This document shows positions 42,126 through 51,784 of a stretch of 64,000 nt of DNA, in pieces. The notes under the pieces are model-generated. The model was given only the letters and a program-made list of their open reading frames with translations. It was not told the origin of the DNA and ran no database searches. Source of the DNA: Paratractidigestivibacter faecalis (GTDB lineage Bacteria; Actinomycetota; Coriobacteriia; Coriobacteriales; Atopobiaceae); assembly GCF_003416765.1 (NCBI RefSeq), contig NZ_QSNG01000001.1, forward strand, positions 1,266,742-1,330,741, read 5' to 3'. Both the position numbers and the translations under genes were made by a program. How positions within the stretch are numbered: the stretch's first letter is position 1; every line of letters starts with the position of its first letter.

Positions 42126-43595
42126 CTACTCCACCTCGTCGGGCTCCACGGGGTCGTCGGCCGCCACGGCATCGACGCCCGTAACGTCCTCCCCCGCCTC
42201 AAGGCCGCGGGCCTCGCGCTCTGCCGCGGCCTCGGCGAACTTTGCCTTCATCGTGGGGTTCTTCCAGGTGAGCTTGCGGATGGTCAGGCCCTCGGCCTTG
42301 TCGTTGGCAATGCGCAGCTGGCGCTCGGACGAGAGGAGGTTCTCCTTGACCTTGTTGAGGTGGTCGATGGTCTTGTCGATCTCCTCAATGGCCGTGCCGA
42401 ACTTCTTGCTTGCGGTCTCGTAGTTCTTGCCGAACTTGGCCTTAAAGTCCTCGAGCGCATCCTCAAAGCCCGTGATGTCAATGTTTTGCTGGCGGATCTC
42501 CTCCAGCTCGCGGCGGGCCTCCACGGCGTTTCTGCCGGCGTTGCGCAAAAGCGAGATGAGCGGCAGAAAGAACTGCGGGCGGATGACGTACATCTTGGGG
42601 TACAGGTACGAGACGTCCACGATGCCCGCATTGTACAGCTCGCTGTCGGGCTCCAGCGTGGAGACGAGCACGGCGTACTCGCAGCCCTTGTCGCGGCGGT
42701 CCTTGTCGAGCTTCTTGAGGTGGTCCTCGTTCCTCTTGCGATTGGTGGAGTTGTCATCCTCGTTCTTCATGTCGAACATGATGGAGACCACCTCCACGCC
42801 GGAGTCGTCCAGCTCGCGGAAGACGTAGTCGCCCTTGGTGCCGTCCACCACGTCGTTGTCCTTGTGGAACTCCGCCTTGGGGAAGGCCATCATGCGCACG
42901 CGGTTGAACTCCATCTCGCAGTGCTGCTCGAGGGTCTCTCCGATGAGCTTTACCGAGAGGCGGCTGCGCTGGTTGCGTAGGCGCTCGATCTCGTCCTCCT
43001 TGTCGCGGATGGCCTGGTCCTTGTAGCCGAGCTTCTCGGTCATCTCCTGGCGGAGCTGCGCCTCCACCTGGTCGCGCTCGAGCTGGGCGGCCGTGACCTG
43101 GCCCTCGAGGGCCACGATCTTCTCTCCCTGCTCGCTGGTGGCCTCGCGCACCGCAAGGGCCTTCTCGCTTGCAAATGCCTGCTGGGCCGCCTTGGCCTGC
43201 GCCTCCAGCTCGGCGATGCGCTGCCTGCTCTGGGCCAGGTCGCGGTCGCGGGCGGCGAGCTTGGCGTCGGCCTCGCGCTGGGCGCTCAGGCGCGCCACGT
43301 CAACGGCACTCTTGCCCTGCTCGACCTCAGAACGTAGCTTGGCAATGAGCGCGTCCTTCTCGGCAAGCTGGCCCTGGAGGCTCGCGCGAGCGTTGCTGAG
43401 CTGCTGCTGGGCCCTCACGTTGGCCTGCGCCACGGCGGCCTCGACGGCACTTGCCTGGCCCTGGCGCACCAGCTCGACGCGCTCGGCGATGTCCCTCTCA
43501 AACTCCGCGTCGCGCACCTGCTTGACTATCTGGGCGTACTCGGTCTCGTCGACGGTGAACGCCTCGCCACAGTGCGGGCACCTGATCTCAGCCAT
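42126..43595 (-). CDS. DUF2130-family coiled-coil protein
   Basis: The 489-residue protein starts with a [12 protein letters not shown] zinc-ribbon-like end. A long coiled coil of about 200 residues ([38 protein letters not shown]) follows. The DUF2130 domain comes next ([55 protein letters not shown]), then a second helical tail. The DUF2130 core resembles restriction-type folds, but no nuclease activity is established. Function unknown. ATG 43595 is the clear start. Confidence 0.85.
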   Translation of the reverse strand: MAEIRCPHCGEAFTVDETEYAQIVKQVRDAEFERDIAERVELVRQGQASAVEAAVAQANVRAQQQLSNARASLQGQLAEKDALIAKLRSEVEQGKSAVDVARLSAQREADAKLAARDRDLAQSRQRIAELEAQAKAAQQAFASEKALAVREATSEQGEKIVALEGQVTAAQLERDQVEAQLRQEMTEKLGYKDQAIRDKEDEIERLRNQRSRLSVKLIGETLEQHCEMEFNRVRMMAFPKAEFHKDNDVVDGTKGDYVFRELDDSGVEVVSIMFDMKNEDDNSTNRKRNEDHLKKLDKDRRDKGCEYAVLVSTLEPDSELYNAGIVDVSYLYPKMYVIRPQFFLPLISLLRNAGRNAVEARRELEEIRQQNIDITGFEDALEDFKAKFGKNYETASKKFGTAIEEIDKTIDHLNKVKENLLSSERQLRIANDKAEGLTIRKLTWKNPTMKAKFAEAAAEREARGLEAGEDVTGVDAVAADDPVEPDEVE

Positions 43596-43694
43596 GGCAA
43601 CCTCCCGTTTGGATTCCAGTCACCCCTAGCCTACACGCCCCACCGGACATTAATTGCGGACAAGGGCGACCTTCCCCGCGAACCCGCCCGGCGC

Positions 43695-43777
43695 AGTGTA
43701 CAAAATAACAATCAGAAGGCCCCTCTCGCCGCGTTTGTCCAGTTGGCGAGAAGGGCCCTTCATCTAAATGTACGCTA
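43695..43777. repeat. TAGCGTACA-type palindromic element, copy 3
   Basis: The outer ends AGTGTACAAAATAAC and TAAATGTACGCTA bracket CCTCTCGCC...GGCGAGAAGGGCC arms. The loop sequence is inverted relative to the other copies (GCGTTTGTCCAGTT). It lies between the SDR stop and the DUF2130 start. Confidence 0.85.
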
Positions 43778-43809
43778 ACCAGCCAAGCGGGCAGGTTGTC
43801 TTCGACGTC

Positions 43810-44634
43810 CTAGCGACCGGAGGTGGTGCCACCGTCGATGGAGAGGCACTCGCCGGTGATCTCGCGGGCAAAGTCGGACGCCATGAAGACCGTGGCCCAG
43901 GCGATGTCCTCTGCCTGCTGCGCGTGGCCCATGGGAATCATGCTCTTGACGGAGGCGTTCCACAGCTCCTCGCGCTGCTCGGGCGTGGTGGTGTTCTTGA
44001 CGTCCGGGTTCCACTCGTTGGCCATGCCGTCCAAGATCTCCTCCCACATGGCGGTGCGGATAATGCCCGGCAGGATGGAGTTGACGCGCACGCCGTAGGG
44101 GGCGGCCATCTTGGCGGCGGACTGGGTGAGCGAGGTCACCGCGGCCTTGGAGGCGGAGTAGGCCTGCAGCATGTTCATGCCGTCGCGGCCGGCGATGGAG
44201 CTGACCGTGATAAAGTTGCCGGACTTCTGGCCCTCCAGGACCTTGAGTCCGTGCTTGAGCATGTTGACGGTGCCGCCCACGTTGATGCTGAAGAGGCGCT
44301 CGACCTCCTCGGACTTGATGTACATGAGGTCCTGCAGGCAGATGACGCCCGCGGCGTTGACGATGACGTCGAGCTTGCCGCCGCCAAACTCCACAGCGTC
44401 GGCGATGAGCTTCTCGACATCCTCCTCGACGGCCACGTCGCACTTGGTGAAGCCGGCGCGCACGCCCATGGCCTCGAGCTCGGCGACGGTCTCCTCGCCC
44501 TGCTCGACCTTGCGGTTGCCCAGGTAGACGTTGGCGCCGCAGCCGGCAAACTGGAGCGCCATCTCCTTGCCCAGGCCGCGGCCCGCGCCGGTGATAAGGA
44601 CGGTCTTGCCAGTGAAGTCAATGTTCATTGCCAT
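43810..44634 (-). CDS. Short-chain dehydrogenase/reductase
   Basis: The 274-residue classical SDR has the cofactor motif ITGAGRGLGKEMAL, NAAG (VNAAGVICLQD), catalytic Ser in ITVSSIAG and YSASK (Y-x-x-x-K), and ends with a GGTTSGR segment. It reduces or oxidises an alcohol/keto group with NAD(P)H. The residue after strand 2 is Asn-Arg (LGNRK), favouring NADP. The substrate is unknown. ATG 44634 follows GAGGA. Confidence 0.9.
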   Translation of the reverse strand: MAMNIDFTGKTVLITGAGRGLGKEMALQFAGCGANVYLGNRKVEQGEETVAELEAMGVRAGFTKCDVAVEEDVEKLIADAVEFGGGKLDVIVNAAGVICLQDLMYIKSEEVERLFSINVGGTVNMLKHGLKVLEGQKSGNFITVSSIAGRDGMNMLQAYSASKAAVTSLTQSAAKMAAPYGVRVNSILPGIIRTAMWEEILDGMANEWNPDVKNTTTPEQREELWNASVKSMIPMGHAQQAEDIAWATVFMASDFAREITGECLSIDGGTTSGR

Positions 44635-44808
44635 GCTAGTCCTCCAATGGGAGCGGCCCGGGAAGCCCCCGCCTCCCGCTCGGCCAAGGCCAAACCTAGA
44701 CCCTTGAGGCCACTCCAAGGCAACCCGCGTCTACGCCAGCGGATGGGGCGGGTCCGCCAGCGGTAGTGAGAAGGTTCCCAGTGCAAACGGGGTGTCTCTC
44801 GCGCTGCA

Positions 44809-44892
44809 TAGTGTACATAAAGACAAAAGGCCCTTCTCGCCAACTGGGAAAACGCGGCGAGAAGGGCCTTTCGATTGTCAAAATGTACGCTA
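44809..44892. repeat. TAGCGTACA-type palindromic element, copy 4
   Basis: TAGTGTACATAAAGAC and GTCAAAATGTACGCTA are the outer ends. AAAGGCCCTTCTCGCC and its complement form perfect inner arms around AACTGGGAAAACGC. It sits between htrA and the SDR gene. Its 3' half is nearly identical to that of copy 1. Confidence 0.88.
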
Positions 44893-44905
44893 TTGCAACG
44901 ATGCC

Positions 44906-46330
44906 CTAGCGCTGGCGCTGGTTGTAGCCGTAGCCCTCCTGCTGTTGCTGCAGCCACTGCTGGAACTGTTGGAGCAGCTGGGAGTTGTCCTGGCCGGTTC
45001 CGTTGCCGGTTCCGTTTCCGTTGGTGTAGGAGTTGATGTCGCTCACCGGCTGGTTGTTGGCCTCCTCCTGCTGCCTCTGGAGCTCCTCGTCGGAGCCCAG
45101 GGTGACGTCGAAGGTCTTCTGGTCGTTGCCGCGCATGACCGTGACCTGGACCGTCTCGCCGATGCTGTGGGAGCGCACGGCCAGGATGGCGCCGTCGGCG
45201 GACGTGATCTGCGTGCCGCCGATGCCCACGATGATGTCGCCCTTCTGGATGCCGGCCTCGTCAGCGGGGCTGCCGTCGGTGACCTCTGCCACGTAGGCGC
45301 CCTGGCTCACGGAGAGCTTGTTGGCCTTGGCGTTCTGGGCGTTGACCGTCTGCATGGACAGGCCGATGTAGGCGTGGGTGACCTGCTCGCCGTTCACAAT
45401 CTTCTGGGCCACGTCGACGGCGTAGTTGCCCGGGATGGCAAAGCCAATGCCGGCGAAGCTCTCCGTGTCGGAGGAGTAGAGCGTGCAGATGCCCACGAGC
45501 TGGCCCTTGTCGTTGACCAGGGCGCCGCCGGAGTTGCCGGGGTTGATGGCCGCATCCACCTGGATGAGGTTGGTGTAGAGCGTGTTGCCCGAGCTGGACT
45601 GCATGAGCTCATTGCGCGTCAGGGCAGAGACGATGCCCTGCGAGACGGACCGCTCGAGGCCAAACGGGCTGCCCACGGTCATGACCCAGTCGCCCACCTG
45701 CAGGGCGGAGGAGTCGCCCACCTCGATGGGCGTGACGGAGTCTCCCTGGAGGTCCGCCTTGACCACGGCGAGGTCGCTGGAGCTGTCCGTGCCCACAAGC
45801 TCGGCGTCGTAGCTCTTGCCGTTGATGGTCACGGTGATGCTGTCGGCGTCCTCGATGACGTGGTTGTTGGTGATGATGTTGCCGTCGGTGTCCAGCACCA
45901 CGCCGGAGCCCAGGCCCTCGCCCGAATCATAGGTGCAGGAGACCGTGGCCACGGACGGCAGCGACTTGGCGGCCACCGCCGTTGCGGTGGAGGTGTCGTT
46001 GTCGGAAGGGTTGATGGTGATGGACTGGCTGGAGCCCGTGGTGAAGGTTGCGCTCGTCTTGCCGATGACGCCCGTGCCCAAAAGCACGCCCGTCAGCGCC
46101 GCCGCGCCCACGACGCCGCCGGCAACGCCCAGGAGCGCGGCCCTGACGCCGGGATGGTGGCGACGGGGCTCCTTGGAGCTGGGGGTCCCGCTGGCAGAAG
46201 GGGCAGCCTCGGATGCCTGGAGCGCCACGCGGGTGCCGCCGAGCTCCTCGGGCATGGGAGGCCTCTTCTGCGTGGGCTGCGCGCCCTCGTCGCCAGGCTG
46301 CTGGTTCATGCCATTGTGGTTCTCGTCCAT
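44906..46330 (-). CDS. htrA: HtrA/DegP-like membrane-anchored serine protease
   Basis: The 474-residue protein has a 60-residue cytoplasmic Pro/Gln-rich tail and one membrane helix (GVAGGVVGAAALTGVLLG). The trypsin-like domain with catalytic His (NNHVIEDA), Asp (SSSDLAVVKAD) and Ser (NPGNSGGALV) follows, near residues 154, 184 and 265. One PDZ domain (GAYVAEVTDGSPADEAGIQKGDIIVGIGG) and a Gln/Asn-rich end complete it. It degrades misfolded exported proteins at the outer face of the membrane. ATG 46330 is followed directly by the acidic cytoplasmic part. Confidence 0.94.
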   Translation of the reverse strand: MDENHNGMNQQPGDEGAQPTQKRPPMPEELGGTRVALQASEAAPSASGTPSSKEPRRHHPGVRAALLGVAGGVVGAAALTGVLLGTGVIGKTSATFTTGSSQSITINPSDNDTSTATAVAAKSLPSVATVSCTYDSGEGLGSGVVLDTDGNIITNNHVIEDADSITVTINGKSYDAELVGTDSSSDLAVVKADLQGDSVTPIEVGDSSALQVGDWVMTVGSPFGLERSVSQGIVSALTRNELMQSSSGNTLYTNLIQVDAAINPGNSGGALVNDKGQLVGICTLYSSDTESFAGIGFAIPGNYAVDVAQKIVNGEQVTHAYIGLSMQTVNAQNAKANKLSVSQGAYVAEVTDGSPADEAGIQKGDIIVGIGGTQITSADGAILAVRSHSIGETVQVTVMRGNDQKTFDVTLGSDEELQRQQEEANNQPVSDINSYTNGNGTGNGTGQDNSQLLQQFQQWLQQQQEGYGYNQRQR

Positions 46331-46468
46331 GGTGCATCCCTCTCTCTGGCGCGCGCCCGCCCGGGCGCCGCGCCGCCTTGTTTCATGAACGAATGTACCC
46401 CACGGGCAGGGGGCGTTTCTCGCCAACGCGCAATGCCACGCCGCTGGCACGACCCTTTTTGCTACCTG

Positions 46469-46497
46469 AAAAAGGCCGCCCCCCGGCGGAGGCGGCC
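46469..46497 (-). terminator. Intrinsic terminator after the response-regulator gene
   Basis: GGCCGCC-N10-GGCGGCC is flanked by AAAAA on the left, giving five Ts after the hairpin on the minus strand. It is 52 bp beyond the response-regulator stop. Confidence 0.75.
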
Positions 46498-46500
46498 ACG

Positions 46501-46535
46501 AATGAGAAAAAGGGCCTGTCCCCTTTTCTCCTATT
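46501..46535. repeat. GGGACAGTCCC-type palindromic repeat, copy 5 (degenerate)
   Basis: AATGAGAAAAAGGG and CCCCTTTTCTCCTATT surround a GCCTGT centre, so the core is altered but the family is clear. It lies just beyond the stop of the response regulator gene. Confidence 0.7.
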
Positions 46536-46548
46536 TAGCGAGAAGTGC

Positions 46549-47223
46549 CTAGATGCGGAAGAGGTATCCCACGCCGCGGATGGTGACGATGTGGCTTGCC
46601 ACCTGCGGACCCACCTTGGAGCGCACTCGCCTGATGTGGACGTCCACGGTGCGGGTGCCGCCGCAGTACTCAAAGCCCCAGACGCGGTGCAGCAGCGTCT
46701 CGCGCGAGTAGGCGCGGGAGGGGTGCGTGGCCAGGAAGGAGAGAAGCGAGTACTCCATGAGGGTGAGGTCAACGGGCTTCTCGTCGATGTAGACCTGGTA
46801 GGTGGCCAGGTTGATGGTCATGTTGTCCACGGTGACGATGTCTGCCGGGGCGCTCTCCTCGCCAGGCCACAGAAGCAGCGTGCAGCGGACCTCGAGCTCG
46901 GCCGCGCCAGCGGTGGAGAGGATGAAGTCGTTCTTGCCCTGCATGGGCATGTGGAGCGTGGCCAGCTTGTCCGGGTCCTGGACAAAGAGCATGGGGATGA
47001 AGCCGTTCTCGGCCACGAAGGAGTCCACAGCGTTGAGGGTGTCCTGGCTCATGCCCTCCCCGTCCAGGATGACAAGGTCGAACTCGTGGCCGGAGGAGAT
47101 GGCCTGCGGGAAGGTCTCCTCGTTGGCAAGCGCGATGGAGACGTCGACGGCATGCGACAGCTCGCGCATGCGGTCGTGCAATCTGGTGGTGGCTGAGACA
47201 AGCAGGATGTTCTTGTGATGCAC
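46549..47223 (-). CDS. OmpR-type winged-helix response regulator with atypical receiver
   Basis: The C-terminal about 95 residues are a classic OmpR/PhoB DNA-binding domain (DLTLMEYSLLSFLATHPSRAYSRETLLHRVWG and RTVDVHIRRVRSKVG, RGVGYLFRI). The N-terminal receiver-like domain keeps a candidate Asp (LVILDGEG). The first strand reads NILLVSATTRL where functional receivers have two acidic residues, so phosphorylation may be lost or unusual. No histidine kinase is adjacent. GTG 47223 was chosen for AGGGGG upstream. It may be an orphan regulator. Confidence 0.85.
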   Translation of the reverse strand: MHHKNILLVSATTRLHDRMRELSHAVDVSIALANEETFPQAISSGHEFDLVILDGEGMSQDTLNAVDSFVAENGFIPMLFVQDPDKLATLHMPMQGKNDFILSTAGAAELEVRCTLLLWPGEESAPADIVTVDNMTINLATYQVYIDEKPVDLTLMEYSLLSFLATHPSRAYSRETLLHRVWGFEYCGGTRTVDVHIRRVRSKVGPQVASHIVTIRGVGYLFRI

Positions 47224-47302
47224 CCTCGGGCCCCCTGTGCTATGCGGACATATATTTTTCAGAAGACTACCACACGCATGGCGCGGCTCGCGCCACCGCC
47301 AC

Positions 47303-47347
47303 AAAAAAACAAATGCGCCCCAGCTCAGAGCGTGAGCCGGAGCGCAT
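47303..47347 (-). terminator. Intrinsic terminator after the glnQ-like gene
   Basis: ATGCGC...AGCTCA pairs with TGAGC...GCGCAT (47313-47347). Seven As to the left (47303-47309) give a T-run on the minus strand. Confidence 0.75.
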
Positions 47348-47425
47348 CCTGTCGATTTTGCGACACAAACGTGCGAGCGGGCGCGCTTCTCGCCTGCGCT
47401 CCCGCCCGCGCGAGGGGCGCAGGCG

Positions 47426-48289
47426 CTACTTGATGGAGCCGAGAAACTCCGCCGTGCGGGCGTTCTTGGGGCGGTCGAAGACGTCCTCGGGAAGGCCCTG
47501 CTCCACGACGACGCCCTCCTCCATGAAGACCACGCGGTCGGCCACGTCGCGGGCAAAGCCCATCTCGTGCGTGACGACGATCATGGTCATGCCGGAGTTC
47601 TCCGCGAGGTCGCGCATGACGTCCAGGACGCCGCGCACGAGCTCTGGGTCAAGCGCGGAGGTGGGCTCGTCAAAGAGAAGCACGTTCGGGTGCATGGCCA
47701 CGGCTCGGGCAATGGCCACGCGCTGCTGCTGGCCGCCGGAGAGCTGGGCGGGCTTGAAGTCTGCGCGGTCGGCCAGGCCCACGGCGGTGAGCTGCTTCAT
47801 GGCCTCGGCCTCGGCCTCCTCCTTGCTCTTCTTGAGCACCTTGGTCTGGCCGATCATGACGTTCTGCTTGGCCGTGAGGTGCGGGAAGAGGTTGAAGCCC
47901 TGGAAGACCATGCCCACGTCGCGGCGGAGCTTGTTGACGTCGGCGTTGCTCTTGCCGGTGATCTCCTGGTCCTCGATGAGGATGTGGCCGGCCGTGGGCG
48001 TCTCAAGCAGGTTGATGCAGCGCAGCATGGTGGACTTGCCGGAGCCGGACGGGCCCAGCACGACGACGACCTCGCCGGGCCAGACGTTGATGTTGACGTC
48101 CTTCAGGACCTGCGTGGCGTCAAAGCTCTTGTTGAGGTGCTCGATGCGCACGATGGGGTGCTCGCCGGGCGTGAAGTGGTGGCGCGTCAGGCCCTGGTCG
48201 GCGTCCCAGGCAATGCGGGCGGCCTCCTCGGCGGGAAGCGCGGGCGGCACCTGTACGGCAGGCGCGTGCGAGAGAATCTTACTGGACAT
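47426..48289 (-). CDS. glnQ: Polar amino-acid ABC transporter ATP-binding protein (GlnQ-like)
   Basis: The 287-residue protein has a 45-residue N-terminal extension, then Walker A ([10 protein letters not shown]), Q-loop ([12 protein letters not shown]), signature ([17 protein letters not shown]), Walker B ([15 protein letters not shown]) and H-loop ([15 protein letters not shown]), all typical of the polar amino-acid class. It overlaps the permease gene by 11 bp. Together with two binding proteins upstream it forms an amino-acid importer, with glutamine or a related acid the likely substrate (the nearby glutamine-synthetase-like gene is suggestive). Confidence 0.93.
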   Translation of the reverse strand: MSSKILSHAPAVQVPPALPAEEAARIAWDADQGLTRHHFTPGEHPIVRIEHLNKSFDATQVLKDVNINVWPGEVVVVLGPSGSGKSTMLRCINLLETPTAGHILIEDQEITGKSNADVNKLRRDVGMVFQGFNLFPHLTAKQNVMIGQTKVLKKSKEEAEAEAMKQLTAVGLADRADFKPAQLSGGQQQRVAIARAVAMHPNVLLFDEPTSALDPELVRGVLDVMRDLAENSGMTMIVVTHEMGFARDVADRVVFMEEGVVVEQGLPEDVFDRPKNARTAEFLGSIK

Positions 48290-49610
48290 CGGCGGCCTCC
48301 TTCAGCTGGGCCTTGGCCTTGGGCCTGGGACCCTCGCCGCGCTCGGAGCGGGCAATGCGGTTCTCGACGATGCTGACGACCTTGATCAGCGGCAGGGTGA
48401 CGATGAGGTAGAAGATGCCGGCGGCCACGTACGGGGTGATGTTGCCGGACACCGTGGTGAGGTTCTTGGAGAACATCATGAGCTCCATGACGCCCACGGA
48501 GGAAAGCAGCGAGGTGTCCTTGAAGGAGGTGATGAAGTCGCTGGTCACGGTGGGGATCACGCGACGCACGGTCTGCGGCAGGATGATGGTGAACATGGTC
48601 TGGACGTAGCTCATGCCCAAAGAGCTCGCGGCCTCGTACTGGCCCTGCGGGATGGACTGGATGCCCGCGCGGAAGATCTCGGCCAGGTAGGCGGAGGAGT
48701 TGACGGCCATGACGATAATGCCCAGCAGGTTGTTGTCAATGTTGATGCCAACCATGGGCAGGCCGAAGAACATGATGTAGATCTGCAGGAAGAGCGGGGT
48801 GCCGCGCAGGATGTTGATGTAGACCACGGCGATGGCGCGCAGCAGGCGGTGCTTGGAGATCTTGAGCAGCGAGAAGAGCAGGCCGAGCGCGATGGCAAAC
48901 GGGTACGCCGCGATGACGATGCCCAGGCACAGAAGCCAGCCGGGGAACAGCGACGAGAAGGACGTGACCAAAAGCTGCGGCTTGAAGAACATGCCGAGGA
49001 ACTGGTTGGAGTTCCACGCCTCCACCCACGCCTGGTTGTCGAGCCAGTTGACGATGGATTGCAGCGGCGTGTTGGCGATGACCGTGATGGCGGGAGACGC
49101 CGCGAGCTGGTGGCTTGCGCCGTCGTCGGTGGTGTAGGAGCCGGTGACCTGGTAGTCTCCGCCCTCGCCGGGGAACTGCATGTCGGTGACCTCGAGGCGC
49201 AGGAGCGACCCCTCGGGGATGCTCGTGGCAAAGCTCACGGCGATGCTCTGGCCGGAGGGGGCGGCGGTGCCGTCGACGTTCACGCGGTTGAGGCCCTCGA
49301 GCACGGTGATGCGCGTGGTGGAGCCGTCAAAGGTCGCGCCCTCGGGCAGCTGCAGGGTCACGGACGAGACGTCCTCGCCGGACTCGACCGTTCCCTCCCA
49401 GGTAAGGCGCGTGTTCATAGCGCCGATGACGCCAGAGCCGCCGTCCTCGTTGGGCTTGGCGGTGGCCTTCTCGGTGGTCATGGCAAGCGCTGCCTGCGGG
49501 GTGGCCAGGGCCACGCCGCAAGACGCCACGAGCACCGCGGCAAACAGGGCCGCCAGCGCGTGCGCCAGACCGCCTCTCTTGCTCGGGAGCTGCATCTTCT
49601 CTCCATTCAT
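48279..49610 (-). CDS. Amino-acid ABC transporter permease with N-terminal extracellular domain
   Basis: The last about 240 residues are a GlnP/HisM-type permease: [40 protein letters not shown] and the EAA loop [22 protein letters not shown]. Before it come a signal-like helix ([18 protein letters not shown]) and about 140 residues of a beta-rich domain ([33 protein letters not shown]) that should face outside. Permeases of this class usually lack such a domain; it could dock one of the binding lipoproteins. ATG 49610 with GGAGAAG upstream is preferred. Confidence 0.87.
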   Translation of the reverse strand: MNGEKMQLPSKRGGLAHALAALFAAVLVASCGVALATPQAALAMTTEKATAKPNEDGGSGVIGAMNTRLTWEGTVESGEDVSSVTLQLPEGATFDGSTTRITVLEGLNRVNVDGTAAPSGQSIAVSFATSIPEGSLLRLEVTDMQFPGEGGDYQVTGSYTTDDGASHQLAASPAITVIANTPLQSIVNWLDNQAWVEAWNSNQFLGMFFKPQLLVTSFSSLFPGWLLCLGIVIAAYPFAIALGLLFSLLKISKHRLLRAIAVVYINILRGTPLFLQIYIMFFGLPMVGINIDNNLLGIIVMAVNSSAYLAEIFRAGIQSIPQGQYEAASSLGMSYVQTMFTIILPQTVRRVIPTVTSDFITSFKDTSLLSSVGVMELMMFSKNLTTVSGNITPYVAAGIFYLIVTLPLIKVVSIVENRIARSERGEGPRPKAKAQLKEAADVQ

Positions 49611-49693
49611 AAGCCGTGGGCGGGACCCCTCTGAGGAAGGGCCCCGCCATCTTTCCTACCTGCTGAAACGCTGAGATTGAGCCTTGTGGCGGC

Positions 49694-50533
49694 CTAGATC
49701 TCGGAGCCGAACCACTTGGTCTCGATCTCCTTCATGGTGCCGTCGGACTTCATGTCCTCCAGGGCCTTGTTGACGGCCTGGGTGAGCTCGGGGTTGTCCT
49801 TGGAGACGGCGATGCCGTACTGCTCGCCGGTCGGAATCTCCTTGACGATCTGGAGGTCGGAGAAGGACTGGGCCAGCATGTAGGAGGCAACGGGGAGGTC
49901 GACGACCATGGCCTGGTAGAGGCCGGTCTGGACGCCGGTGAGGGCGGCGGTCACGTCGTCGACGGGCACGCGGACGGCGTCGGGGAGGTTCTCGCCGATC
50001 CACTCGTCGCCGGTGGTGCCGCCCTGGCAGACGACCTGCTTGGAGGCGTCGTTCAGGGTCTCCTCGGTCTCGGAGGAACCCTTGGCCACGACGATGGCCT
50101 GGTTGGAGTCAAGGTAGGGCTCGGAGAAGTCGACGGACTCCATGCGCTCGTCGGTGATGGTGATGGCGGCGATGGAGACGTCGGCCTTGCCGCCCTGCTT
50201 GATGATGGGCACCAGGGTGTCGAACTTCTGGTTGGGCAGGTAGGAGGCGGTGAGGCCCATCTTCTCGGCGACGGCGTTGATGACGTCGACGTCAAAGCCC
50301 ACGGGCTCGCCGGTCTTCTCGTCCATGTACTCGAAGGGGGCAAAGCCCAGCTCGGCGACGACGGTGAGCTTGCCGTCCTCGATGAGGGTCATGCCCTTCT
50401 TCTCGTCAGACTTGGCGTCGGAGGAGGAGTCGGTGCTGGTGGCGTTGGAGTTGCCGCAACCGGCAAGCACGGCGCCGGCGGCGACGGTGCCAAAGACGGC
50501 CAGGAACTCGCGACGGTTCATGTTCATCTGCAT
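49694..50533 (-). CDS. Amino-acid-binding lipoprotein (SBP family 3), paralogue 1
   Basis: The 279-residue protein starts MNRREFLAVFGTVAAGAVLAGC (lipoprotein signal). It has the family-3 binding fold: LTVVAELGFAPFEYMDEKTG, GFDVDVINAVAEKMGLTASYL, AITITDERMESVDFSEPY and PTGEQYGIAVSKDNPELTQAVNKAL. It delivers a polar amino acid to the permease downstream. It is about half identical by eye to the next gene, so the pair arose by duplication. ATG 50533 was chosen; M5 is an alternative. Confidence 0.92.
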   Translation of the reverse strand: MQMNMNRREFLAVFGTVAAGAVLAGCGNSNATSTDSSSDAKSDEKKGMTLIEDGKLTVVAELGFAPFEYMDEKTGEPVGFDVDVINAVAEKMGLTASYLPNQKFDTLVPIIKQGGKADVSIAAITITDERMESVDFSEPYLDSNQAIVVAKGSSETEETLNDASKQVVCQGGTTGDEWIGENLPDAVRVPVDDVTAALTGVQTGLYQAMVVDLPVASYMLAQSFSDLQIVKEIPTGEQYGIAVSKDNPELTQAVNKALEDMKSDGTMKEIETKWFGSEI

Positions 50534-50620
50534 GGTGGGTCCTTTCCCAGGGATGGCTAGGGCATCTGCCCGGTCACTGAAATGCAGGCGAGAAGCGCGC
50601 CTCTTGCCTGCAAAGGGTTG

Positions 50621-51457
50621 CTACATTGCGGAGCCGAACCACTTGACCTCGAGGCTCTCGATGGTGCCGTCGTCCTTGAGGGCGGCGAGCGCCTCGTTGA
50701 TGGCGGAGGTGAGGCCGGCGTTGGACTTGGAGACCACGATGCCGTACTGCTCGCCAGTCGGGATCTCGATGACCACATGACAGTCGGTGAAGGAGTTGTT
50801 GCAGAGGTACTTCATGACGGGCAGGTCAGCGGAGGCGGCGGCGTAGATGCCGGTGGAGACGCCGGTCACGGCCTGGACGGGGTCGTCCAGGGAGACGATG
50901 GTGGCCTTGGGCAGGTTCTCCTGGGCCCAGGCCTCACCGGTGGTGCCGGACTGGCAGGCGATCTTCACGCCATCGGCGTTCAAGGCCTCGGCCGTGGTCT
51001 TGTCGGAGTCGGCCTTGACGACGACGCCCTGGTTGGAGTCGATGTAGGGGTCGGTGAAGTCGATCTCCTGCTTGCGCTCGTCGGTGATGGTGAAGTTGGA
51101 GACGCCGCAGTCAGCCTTGCCGCCCTGCTTGATGAGCGGGATGATGCTGTCGAACTTCATGGCCGGCAGGTACTCGCAGGTGAGGCCCATCTTTGCCGCG
51201 ACGGCGTCCATGAGATCGACCTCAAAGCCCACGGCGGTGGTGCCATCCATGTAGTCGAACGGCGGATTGGCCAGGTCAGAGGCAACGATGATCTTGCCGT
51301 CCTGAACCAGGGTGTAGCTGGCGGCGTTTGCGGAGTCGGTGCTGGCGGCAGCACCTGCACCAGAGTTGCCGCCGCAGCCTGCGAGCACGGCTGCGCCAGC
51401 CGCAGCTCCAAGGCCAAGGATGAAGTTGCAGCGGTCAAGCGTCTTGTTGAGGTTCAT
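50621..51457 (-). CDS. Amino-acid-binding lipoprotein (SBP family 3), paralogue 2
   Basis: The 278-residue protein has a lipoprotein signal (FILGLGAAAGAAVLAGCGG) and the same binding fold as its neighbour (IIVASDLANPPFDYMDGT, GFEVDLMDAVAAKMGLTCEYLPAMKFD, SNFTITDERKQEIDFTDPYIDSN, PTGEQYGIVVSKSN). It lacks the twin arginines of paralogue 1. Two receptors for one permease suggest a broadened substrate range. It is the first gene of the transporter operon; ATG 51457 has AAGGGAA upstream. Confidence 0.92.
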   Translation of the reverse strand: MNLNKTLDRCNFILGLGAAAGAAVLAGCGGNSGAGAAASTDSANAASYTLVQDGKIIVASDLANPPFDYMDGTTAVGFEVDLMDAVAAKMGLTCEYLPAMKFDSIIPLIKQGGKADCGVSNFTITDERKQEIDFTDPYIDSNQGVVVKADSDKTTAEALNADGVKIACQSGTTGEAWAQENLPKATIVSLDDPVQAVTGVSTGIYAAASADLPVMKYLCNNSFTDCHVVIEIPTGEQYGIVVSKSNAGLTSAINEALAALKDDGTIESLEVKWFGSAM

Positions 51458-51784
51458 GCTGGGATTCCCTTCCCAAAAAAGCTTTGGCGCGCGGTCACGC
51501 CCTTTCCCGACGGAAGGCACGAGGTCTTCCCCGTGTCAGGGCTTGCGCCCCGTCCGTCGCCTGTCTGACCAGTTTGCGCCAGCTTTCTTTCAGCCTCGGC
51601 ACATCCAGGCTTTCTTTACACGATTGACATACTGGATGCTCATTTTTGCATGATAACTAATATTTGCAGCCAATTTGCTAGTTTTGATGCATATTGAGAC
51701 ACGTATGGCCAGATGGAGTCACATCAATATGCATACGCATAGAGGCTACATGCAGCACCTCAAGACTCTCCAGCGGAGTTCTGC

